From the NCBI RefSeq assembly GCF_014633365.1, contig NC_068341.1, positions 310,001-374,000 on the forward strand: a stretch of DNA of 64,000 bases, written 5' to 3'. This DNA is from Diospyros lotus. Its lineage: Eukaryota > Streptophyta > Magnoliopsida > Ericales > Ebenaceae. The translations under genes were made by a program, and so were the position numbers. The notes beneath the pieces are model-generated. The model had not been told where the DNA came from. It ran no database searches and worked only from the letters and a program-made list of their open reading frames with translations. Of the stretch, positions 13,587 through 22,600 are shown piece after piece; the stretch's first letter is position 1, and each line of letters begins with the position of its first letter.

Positions 13587-16500
13587 TTTCTGTTCTTCCC
13601 CCTCAATTTCTCTAATTCTCCCCAATCCAAGGAGAATATCCCTTGTCAAAGTCCAACTCTAATAGTAAGGCCCTTATCACTTTTACTTAATATTCCTCCC
13701 TCTTTTGCTGAAACTTTTTTCATTCCATCCACTCTCCTAGGAGCCTCTATTAGCCTTCGGTTGATATGATGTAACCATTTTAATTATATCTCATACATCT
13801 CATCTTTAATAGGAGTCACTTCAACCTTATTATGAATAACCTCATCTTTAATCTTTACTTCCTTGTATGTTTACTCATCCATCAAAATGTTATCATCTCT
13901 GTTACACTCATATTTGCACATGTTGATACTTTATTGCTCAATATAAAGAAATCTAATGCACCAATTGGCTTTCTGGTCGAGCCATATCCGAGAAGCCTGC
14001 TAGTCCCGCTTCCACCACAGAAAGTAGACTAGGGCCTGTAGGACCAATCAATAAGAAATTTGCCAAGATTGCTTCTCACTCCATCGAGATGTTACCTATA
14101 AAATACCTTACCGCTAGCTACGTTGTGGCCGGGAGAACTTACACCGCCTCCCAAAAGATATGAAGCACTAGCAATGAAAGACAAAGGCTCCTCCTAACTA
14201 GAAAGAAGAATTTGAATTGGAATATGCACCCGAGCCACCCTTTGCCTCCTATCTTTTTGTGCTAGCTATGGAGGTGTTGCATGGGATCGTGGCTCACCAT
14301 ACTCAGGAGGAGCCTTTTTATTATCATTGGCAATGTGAGAGCACTCAAACTGTGATGTTGATGTTTGTCAATGATCTCTTGTTTTTTTTCTCACGGTGAT
14401 GTGGATTTTGTGCTCTGTCTCAAGTCCCGTCTAACTCGACTTTCTAATATGTTGAGCCTAATTGCTAATCCCCAAAAGAGTGGTTTCTTTGTGTGTTGTG
14501 GGGATAATACCTTATGGGAGGAGTTGATTCAAATTTTGGGCTTTCGGTGAGGCCAGCTGCTTATTCAGTATTTGGGGATTTTGCTTGTTACTAAGAATTG
14601 TATGCCCATATTGGATCATATCCATCAATGTATCTCTAGCTGGAGAAGTTGGTTATCATCTTTTGGGGGTCACTTACAATTGGTTCAATCTAGTAGTCAA
14701 AAGGGAGACAGGAGCTCGTTTGGCACTCGAGTGACACAAGGCGCCTTGCATACTACCAGGTGAGGCTCTTTTCGGTGAACTCTTGCCTCTTACCGCTATG
14801 TGGGAACATCTTTTTTTCGATTTCTATTCATAGAACAGATCTTTTGCCTTATTAGAGGTGTTGAGGCCCTCAGGTGCTCGCCTAAGCTATAACAAAGGGA
14901 AAAAAAATGAAAATAAAAGATCATTGTCTCTAAAAATCAAAGAAGGCATGCAAATTCCCTAGAGAATGCAACAGGAAGGGGAAAAATGAAAATTAAGTAG
15001 AGAAAAAGCAAACTCAACTTCATTATTTGCTGCTATATTTTATGTCTTTGCTTGAAAAATATTAAAAGAATTTGTATTTAGGAATGTTTTAGATGTTTTA
15101 TATTATATGCATTATTTGATTGTCTTTTTTATATTAAATATATTTATTATTAATTTTTTATTGATTTAGCACCTTGCTTTGCTCTGGCAAGTACTTTTTT
15201 GGCACCTAGAGCCTTAGGCAATATGAACATTATAACGCCTTAATTTTTTGGCACCTGGAGCCTCAGGCAATATGAACATCATGGCACCTTAAGGGCACCT
15301 TACAACCTTGATTGCCTTGCTTTATTCAGTCCTCTCTACTATCCATGGGTACTGGGCCTCCCTGTTTATTTTATCCAAGCATGGTCTTGGGGAGATTGAT
15401 AATGTTCGCCACAGCTTTCTGAGGAGTGAGGCAGATCTAAATGCCCAGAAGGTTAAGGTTTTGCGGCCAGATGTTTGTAGGCCTAAGGAGCAGGGTGGTC
15501 TAGGCATTCAGCCTCTTTACATTTGGAATATGGCATTGGTGGCCAAATTGATTTGGCGGCACCTTCAGAGGGACAGTTAGTCTATTTGGCTGCAGTGGCT
15601 GTATCTTTTAGTGGCAGTGTAAGTTCTCCCGGCCATGGTGTAGCTGGCGGCAGGGTATTCTTTGGGCAGCATCTTGATGAAGTGGGAAGCAGACTTGGCA
15701 GATTTCTCATTGATTGGTCCGGCAGGCCCTGGTTTACTTTCTATGGCAAGAGTGGAACCAGCAGTGAATCTTGGATGTGGCTCCATCAGAGAGCCAGTTG
15801 GTACATCAGATTTATCGGGCAGTTCAGGTGCGGCTTCATTCTCTCTCTTTTCCCCACTCTAGTTCGGTACTGGCGCCCGCCTGCTTGTTGTTTGGAGTGA
15901 TCTCTTGTCTTCCTGGGTCTCTTAAGGGGCAGATTTTGGTTCCCTGCTGGCACCTTCCTCATTAGTGTTTCAGATGATTTGTCTTTATCTAGGTTTGCTT
16001 CCTTTGGTTTTGGGAGGTTGGCTATGTGTTTTGCTGGCTGTTTTGTGGCTTGTTAGTTGTTTGTTCCTGGCTGCTTTGCTTTAGGACTGAGTTGTCTATT
16101 TGGTGGTGGAAAGCTAGAATTCGTGTAGTGGACCCCACATAGTGGGATAAAAGCTTGGAATGTCATTGTTGTTGTTACTCTATCCTGGGGACACTTGTTC
16201 ATTACTAGTGGTGGAGTCAAAACCTTGGATCAAGGGGGACAGAAGTCTAAATCTATAAACCAAATTTTTTTATTACATACTAAAATAGTCATGAACTCAT
16301 ATTCAAATACACATACCCAAATTCATCCACATGTATATATGTGTATAAAGTGGGTTTGTCTCTTTGTATTCCTAGATTATTGAAAATTTTATTTTTTTTA
16401 TCCAAACAGTATTTATCTTCTCTCTCCTTTTTTTTCCTTCTGTTTTTTTGGTTCTCTCTCCTATCTTAAATTCTTAATTAACATTACTTAATTGCCCCCA

Positions 16501-18038
16501 CCTTTTTTATTTCCCGGGGGGGGGGGTGGGGGGGCAGCTGTAGATCCGCCCTTGTTCATGACCCTCAAAATGCCCTCTAACTTCTTATCTCCTAGTTTTT
16601 TTACATATCAAGCCCATACTCCAGTTCAATACACCAACAAAAAACCCTAAGACTCATTAGTCACAAAATCCAAGAGTGATAAGCATCTAAATCTAATATT
16701 TGGCTAAATTTCAAACACGATTCTACTTAATTGTGGAGCAATGCCAAATGTCAGTGCAAATTCCAAGTATGGATAAAGCAAACTTTATTATTTAATTTGA
16801 CCAAGGGCAGAATGAATGTTTCTTCAGAGACATCACATTTTCAAAATCATGTATATTCATCCACATTATTGGGGCCAATAAATGAGCAATCCATCATCAC
16901 TTTGTTATCTATCCATGAGATGAATTTTAAATGCATCATCCAAAAACTCAAAGACTGATTCAACATATTTACTAAGTTGAACTTTCAACTCAAACCTAAA
17001 ATATTGATAATTATAAAGATACAAGATATCTGCCTTCCACTTTCCAAGCCAACCCAAAATAAAAATGCTCCCAACTACATCCACAAGAAGTTAACTTTAA
17101 GTTAGGTACAAGGCACGGGATCCATTTCAACCCCAATACTTGCCAAAATGAATATCTACAAGAATTAGAAACCATTTGGCAGTTACTGAAGCAGCACTTA
17201 TTGTATCCAATGTATTCATCAAATAATATGTCTACCAGTTTCCCAGTATTCTCGAGCTCCTCATCAAGATTTATTCACACTATCACAGGCAGGTTTTATA
17301 GGCTATAATGTATCCTGTAGCAAATTAACAATATTTTGCATTACTACCCTCCAGTGACCTGAATCACTGAACTAATTCATCAAATGTGAATTATTTCCAT
17401 TCATCAAAGGACATTGATTTCATGAATGATCAAATAATTAACTATGAGAAATAACCTGAAACTTCCAGTCTGAAGGGTGGAAATAATTCAGTGACTTTAC
17501 AACTTTTTCAAGTTAAAAAATAATTGACTTGCACAGGCGAAACCAGCCTTGTTATCAAATTGAAGTTGCAGACTGTTTTCATAACATCTCAGCAGTGGTC
17601 ACTAGTCCATGTTATCACAATGGTTATTTTTGAAATATTCCGAAGTTGAAAGCACAAATAGGGATTTCTAAGCCTTAAGATTGTTAGCATCTAACAAATG
17701 TGCATGGATGATGGATCTTCCTTGTGGGGCATACCCGATCCATCCTAATGTGGAAAAAACAAGGTGTTAGGCAACCCCATACCCGCGAGAGAGAGAGAGA
17801 GAGAGAGAACCCATCATTATGATCAAGAATCTAAACCGCGAATCAGCAAGCAAACAAACAAACAAAATCCACTAGTGACTCAGTAAAGTGACAACAATGA
17901 ACCTTGGCCAAATGCAATCAGAACTACCTCTCCAATAAAGAAAAATGCAAACATAGAGCCCAGAAGAGAACAAAATCCACTTACAAATCTTTGAACCGCG
18001 ATCCCCAAGAGACCCCCCGCCCCCTGCGCGCGCGCGTG

Positions 18039-18100
<62 letters not shown>

Positions 18101-18469
18101 GCGGGGAACTGCAAACTCTAAATCGTAAAGAGAACTCATTGCCACAATACCCAGCATCGGATCAGCCTAATTTATCTGGTCTCGTATACAAACCAACCAA
18201 CATTAAAAGTCAATCTATCGACAAATAAATCAACCAAAACAGCCCAAGACCAAATTTTGTGAGATTCAATTGAGGAAGCAAACACGAATTGACAAAAAAC
18301 CCAAAAAACCACATATTGCGCGACTAAATCTAAAACAAATTTTAAACCAAGTTGTGAAATTCAGCGGGTTCAAGTCAAGATGAAAAGGCACATTAACAGT
18401 TATCAGCAGTTGCACTTGAGAAGGAAAAGGAAGGGGGGGGGGGGTGAAGAGTAGAAAACTCACTGCCAT
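5734..18469 (-). CDS. RIN4: RIN4-like immune regulator with two NOI domains
   Basis: Plasma-membrane adaptor that negatively regulates pattern-triggered immunity and is guarded by NLR receptors in Arabidopsis. Proposed exons (minus strand): 18469-18464 (ATG GCA, donor GTGAGT), 7832-7089, 6306-6115, 5769-5734; all junctions keep frame and predict 325 residues. The first NOI motif follows the start: [20 protein letters not shown]. The second is [18 protein letters not shown] followed by [11 protein letters not shown], whose Thr corresponds to the Thr166 phosphosite of Arabidopsis RIN4. Both contain the PxFGxW pattern cleaved by AvrRpt2. The last exon encodes [11 protein letters not shown], a cysteine cluster expected to be acylated for membrane anchoring. 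The middle is long, charged and low in order, so the protein is longer than the 211-residue Arabidopsis form. The two-codon first exon is inferred from the MA-Q start of relatives and the perfect donor; exons 2-4 are certain. Intron 1 is about 10.6 kb and full of transposons. Confidence 0.85.
8445..8541 (-). mobile_element. RTE LINE fragment, part 1 (split by gypsy element)
   Basis: The minus strand carries the RTE terminal block (CTAGAATTCATGTAACTTCACC, then CTACCTAGTGGG). The sequence runs up to GTAAG at 8537-8541 and continues at 13665 after the gypsy element, showing the gypsy element inserted into an older, antisense RTE copy. Confidence 0.65.
8542..8902 (+). repeat. 5' LTR of gypsy element
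   Basis: A 361-bp repeat starting TGTCACGGGC and ending CTAACA. It matches 13341-13664 closely. It contains a (CT)n microsatellite near 8780-8805. The first ~29 bases are absent from the 3' LTR. Confidence 0.9.
8906..8918 (+). other. Primer binding site (initiator Met tRNA type), gypsy
   Basis: TGGTATCAGAGTG lies 3 bases after the 5' LTR and is the complement of the plant initiator Met-tRNA 3' end, the usual primer for minus-strand synthesis. Confidence 0.85.
13341..13664 (+). repeat. 3' LTR of gypsy element (5'-truncated)
   Basis: About 324 bp matching the 5' LTR from its base 30 onward. It directly follows a run of about 17 G at 13327-13343, which replaces the expected TGTCAC start; either the polypurine tract expanded or the junction was deleted. 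Contains an expanded (CT)n run at ~13553-13580. LTR-to-LTR differences are numerous, so the insertion is not recent. Confidence 0.9.
13665..13945 (-). mobile_element. RTE LINE fragment, part 2
   Basis: Continuation of the antisense RTE copy interrupted at 8541. The minus strand encodes a recognisable end of the RTE polyprotein, [13 protein letters not shown] then [14 protein letters not shown], which parallels [15 protein letters not shown] and VRRVDEMK in the RTE element at 53331-56276. Stops interrupt it. Confidence 0.6.
13947..14162 (-). repeat. Inverted repeat, left arm
   Basis: Reverse complement of this segment matches 15600-15816 at roughly 80 percent by eye, for example the shared GGCCGGGAGAACTTACAC and GGACCAATCAAT blocks. 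Arms are separated by about 1.4 kb, so the region could fold into a long hairpin. Confidence 0.8.
15195..15293 (+). repeat. Tandem duplication of a ~49-bp unit
   Basis: Two adjacent copies beginning TTTTTTGGCACCT and containing CAGGCAATATGAACAT with a few substitutions. They lie in the ~0.6 kb insertion that interrupts the L1 relic. Confidence 0.75.
15600..15816 (+). repeat. Inverted repeat, right arm
   Basis: Partner of 13947-14162 and continuous with the sense L1 coding fragment ending at 15580, which suggests both arms derive from the same part of an L1 element. Confidence 0.8.
16110..16178 (+). mobile_element. RTE/SINE-type 3' terminus with TTG tail
   Basis: GAATTCGTGTAGTGGACCCC then CACATAGTGGGATAAAAGC and a short TTGTTGTTGTT tail. 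This is the shared 3' end of plant RTE LINEs and the SINEs they mobilise, matching 56212-56276. No RTE coding sequence precedes it here, so it is either a heavily truncated LINE or a SINE. Confidence 0.65.
16179..18463. other. Remainder of RIN4 intron 1, no gene seen
   Basis: AT-rich sequence with several simple repeats: a G-rich run at 16516-16534, (GA)n at ~17785-17808, and the compound tract at 18027-18102. I see no conserved coding sequence or transposon signature. Confidence 0.5.
18027..18102 (+). repeat. Compound simple repeat (GC)n(GT)n(T)n(G)n
   Basis: A continuous run of GC repeats, then GT repeats, then about 29 T, then about 20 G, interrupted by a single C near its end. Located about 360 bp inside intron 1 of the RIN4-like gene. 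Confidence 0.9.
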
Positions 18470-19663
18470 TACGAATTCCGAGCAAAACCCAGAATGTATG
18501 AATGCGGAAGGTTGAAGTTGTTTCGGAAGATTAGATTCACTTTTTCCGGTAAGAAAGACAAAGACCCAACTCCGGAAAGAGAAAAGTGAGAGAAAGAAAG
18601 CAAAGAGAAAGAAAATAGAAGGGAGAGTGGGGTTGGGAGGGAGGGAGTGACTTGTTGACCGGAGCCACCGGTGATGCTTGACGCCAGTTCCACGACACTC
18701 CCGTCAAGAAGTCAAGCGCACTTGCTGTTGCCGGTATTATTGTTATTATTATTATTTTATTTCTTACATGTTGTCGCTTTTCTAGGTTCTCCAACCAACT
18801 CCCCCCCCCCCCCCCGCCCCTTCTTTATAGCCCACCCATAAGAATGTTGCATAAAGCTCTGTTATTAATAATATATATACATACGTACATATTATATAAA
18901 CATAAGAAAAAAAATCCCGAAGATGACGTAGAGATAATATAGAATGGTGTGCAAAGCAGGATGGATATTCTCTCAACACCCATTTGTACTAATAAAACTT
19001 GTGACCAATTATTAATATATCTTAAACAAACAAGTTAATAAATAAATAATATTGCATTGGACAGCAGTGAGCCAACAATCATTTAATTTCCACTTTCTTT
19101 AACATATGACACGTGTTATATATATCACACAAATTATATCATCTTTTGACCATTATTATTATTACTAGATGAGTTGTATAAATTGAAATTTAATCTAAAA
19201 ACAAGCCACTCTGATATTTTTCTTTCAATTTTATTATACTAACCTCCTGGCTCCTGTTATTACTTGATCCTCCTCCCTCCCTCTTTGTAATTTTAATTTT
19301 CAGAAACAGCCTTCAAAAAAAAATCAACACAGATCAATTCATATGACTGATGTAGATATCTTCTGATTAAGAGGAATGTTGGGGTTGGGGTTGGGGTTGG
19401 GGTTGGGCCCTTGCTAACATACATAATATGGCCCCCTCCCCCTCCTGCTCCTGCTGTGACTCTCTTGGACTCTCATAATATTCAGAGGCAAAAGTTAACT
19501 TTGGCTTCATATATGAATGAATGAGAGAAATCCTTGTATGAATTATCAATCATTCTAGGCCCACCCACCCACCCTGGCACCATAATAAGTGTACAATATA
19601 AATATTTATACATATGCCATCATGCTTGTTGCACCACATAGGTACGTACCCCCTTCAAGTTCC
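18470..19663. other. Inferred RIN4 promoter/5' UTR and METTL13 3' flank
   Basis: Both neighbours are on the minus strand. The proposed RIN4 start codon at 18469 would place its 5' UTR and promoter here. A C-run lies at ~18801-18815, a TATATATATC stretch with ACACGTGT (G-box-like) near 19110-19125, and five tandem GGGGTT units at ~19381-19406. No coding sequence seen. Confidence 0.45.
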
Positions 19664-22600
19664 TCACCCTAGATACTTTATCTTCTTAGTGGCATCTATA
19701 ATGCTTTGGCTTCTCTCTGGGTTTTTAGACCTAAGGAGTTTCTCCAGGCGACAAGAACCTTCCTCGAGGCAACCCTCCTTGAAATGACTACTTGTATTAA
19801 GAGCAAAAAGAACTTCATTCACATCTTCTTCCAGCTGAATCTGAAAAAGGTAGCCAAATACCTGAAAACCAACGAAAGGTAAATACGTTAAAAGAAAAAT
19901 ACTAGCAAAGAAGTATGTATCTCATTTTCCCAACCTAGCTTCCTAAAGATATACCCAACCAACCCTGGGATACCCACAAACTCAAGTATACCTTCATTCA
20001 ATATGAAGAAACCAAGAACCAGTTCCAGTGTGACTGTCAAAAAAATAAAGAAGGAGCATGCTAACCAACGGATTGCTATGGTCCTATTCCTATAGATGAT
20101 GTGGAAAAATGAAAATGAATTACATAGCTTCTCCCATATCGGTGGGAAAAATCAAAGCTAGACCACTGAGAAAACTTACAAACAAATGTTTTAGGGGAAT
20201 ATTTCCCCGTGAAAGTATGTCTTTTCTCACCATTTTCATCCTTGAAATAACCATCTCCCTGACTGCTGAGGATCTTGAGACCAAATTAATAACAAAGAGA
20301 CCTTGCTCAGAAAGTGAATTCTTTACGGTAGATAGAAAGGACTCTTCCACAAAATCCAAAGCAGGGCAGGTTAGGCCTGAGCTGCACATGAGAAACTAAA
20401 ATATAAATACTAAAAACAGGTAAGCAGGCAACAACTGTTTTCCTTGATCAAATATACAAGGAATTGAAACTACAATTTACCTAGAGTCTGCAGAGTCCAC
20501 GTCAACAATGAGTATGTCGATACTATTAGTCCCTTTGCCTTCTGCATCTGTTTTAGTGTAGCTACCATTTGAGGAAGGGGGTCCCATGTTGCAGATGGTG
20601 TCATCATTCCCACGTCTAGTAATGAGCTCATCCGCTCTGTTGCAATTTGCAACTCCTCTAACAAATTGAACACCATCGGTGATGTGCACCTGTAACATGT
20701 AATCAAATGTACATGTAAAATTACAAATGATAGGGACTATAAAATAATATGGTCTGCTAGATCTTGAGAGCATATGCATAATTGATATTGTAAAACCGAC
20801 TTGTACAACATGGAGATACGACATGTTTAAAAAAAATAATGAAACATTAATAAAACTCTTTCAAAATAATTTAAGGATTAAAATCCTAAAATAACTAAAA
20901 CTCTTTCAAATCCTGTCAACATACTAATCTAATACTACTTAAAGTCTACCATAAAATTTGTTAAAATTCAAACTTAAAAAGAAATAATGGCATAAGCAAG
21001 ATAAAACTAAAAATTCTAATCTCATGAAACTAATATTTATCTAATGGGCCCCTCCAATATTTTAGCAATATGAGCAGTGCAGGACAACGACATTGGCAAA
21101 TACTAATAGAACCACTTGCTCAATGAAAACTAATTATGTAGGGTAACTAGAATTGTCCTCTGCATCTTTCTCATAAATCATTCCAATAATAGAGTGGCCA
21201 AAATAGAGATGGATAATACAAAAATGACTTAACTACCTTTAAATGACTATCTTCCCTGAAACCAAAGTAGTCCCTTGCAAGATCTAGAACCACGGGATCT
21301 AACTCCACCACCTGTTAATGAAACAAATATATTCTGAATTATTCAAGAGGAACTTGAAATCCATCGTAGAGAACGTTACCAAAGTTCAAATTACCTCAAT
21401 ATACAGAATAGGCAGACATCTATGGAGGAATATAGGAAGTAACCCAGCACCAAGACCAATTACAACAGTTTTGACCTGAGAAAGGCAATAAGGCAATGGC
21501 TTTTGAGTAATAAACTGGGAAGACATCTACGTCAGTAGAGGGCAGTTAAAGAATGAAGAATATTGATGTGGCAAATAAGATTGTTATAAGTGGATATGTG
21601 GCTCAAAACTTATTCAAAAGGAGACTATTTTGTTGAAGCAGTTTGAGACAAATAAAGGTTTTCTCATTGTACTGAAACCTGAAAAACGTATTTTTGCCAG
21701 AGTCCTGGTATTTGTAACACAAAAACACATCTATTTAAAAATGCTTTGTTTAATATATAAACACCACCAGAAGATATGGTGAAAAAATACTATTTTTTGA
21801 ATAATTTAACGGAAAAAAGAGCTTCCTTACCATTATTCCAGTTGATGATGCACTCTCCAAATGAGAAGAAATCAGCATGAACCCAGCAACTATTCCAGTA
21901 TGATATGAACTAGCCAAATAGTTGTGATCAACTTTCAGATATTCCCACAATTCTATGGCACAAAGAATTTATATATAATAAGAAGAGAGACCAACCAACA
22001 AATCCAATGTAAGAGCAGTCAAAGTAAACCTGACAAACTTATGTAACCTGGATTGAATAAAATATCAAATCAAATACTGTTGAACAATTACTAAACAGGA
22101 AGAAACATTTATAAGTAGAGCTAGCCTGCAACAACTCAGAAAAATATAATCAAATATTCAAGTTAATACCATTATTTAGAGATGCTTTATAATCAATTTT
22201 TCTCTGGTTTCCTCTCTTCTTTGACTTAGAAGATGATCGGGGTTTCTTCTGCTCTGTTTCACAAAGAATTTTCTGAGATCCTTCTTGTGTAAGCAAAGCT
22301 TCAGATTGCACCAAACACTCCATTCTTTGAAATGTAAGGCGACGGAACACCAAATCTTTGGATGGAAAAAGATTATTGAAATTGCCATCAACTTTTTCAT
22401 AGACCACATCATCAACAATGATTGGTCCAGTCAATGGAGATGTTACCTAAACAACATAAGCTATACCATTACAGATGTTGAGAATAAAAATAATAACATA
22501 AAAGATAAATTTAACCCTCTATCTACTAGCTTAAGCTTTTAGATGAGATGGTGGTTAACAATTGAATAGAAATTATAATCATAGGGCAGGGTACATGCCA

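Larger units (their letters stand above)
8542..13664 (+). mobile_element. Ty3/gypsy LTR retrotransposon, degenerate, complete with TSD
   Basis: A 5.1 kb element bounded by the 5-bp duplication GTAAG (8537-8541 and 13665-13669). Order: 5' LTR, iMet-type primer binding site, gag, protease, reverse transcriptase, RNase H, integrase, polypurine/G tract, 3' LTR. Gag-pol order RT before integrase defines gypsy. Visible signs: a [14 protein letters not shown] zinc knuckle near 9888-9930, LGGCD..LGVD in the protease region (~10250), [16 protein letters not shown] and [11 protein letters not shown] in RT (~10920-11030), [16 protein letters not shown] (~11360), [10 protein letters not shown] in RNase H (~11755), and a CDTCKRCK zinc site plus [12 protein letters not shown] in integrase (~12240-12420). 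The frame is broken by many stops, most explained by C-to-T changes, by small indels in the RT active-site region, and by an apparent gag deletion near 9557. Cannot transpose by itself. Confidence 0.93.
13947..15965 (+). mobile_element. L1-type LINE relic, rearranged and interrupted
   Basis: Non-LTR reverse transcriptase remains in several frames on the plus strand: [15 protein letters not shown] (~14235), a decayed active-site box [11 protein letters not shown] (~14360; relatives have FADD), [12 protein letters not shown] (~14460), [19 protein letters not shown] (~15320), and [19 protein letters not shown] (~15474). These are in plant L1 order. Between about 14695 and 15320 the coding line is broken by ~0.6 kb of unrelated sequence with a tandem 49-bp duplication. 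A 215-bp segment at 13947-14162 is an inverted copy of 15600-15816. It sits inside RIN4 intron 1 and cannot be active. Confidence 0.75.

Noticed and set aside
19381..19406. Tandem GGGGTT units resembling telomeric repeat
   Set aside because: Plant telomeres are TTTAGGG; five units of GGGGTT are a simple repeat only.
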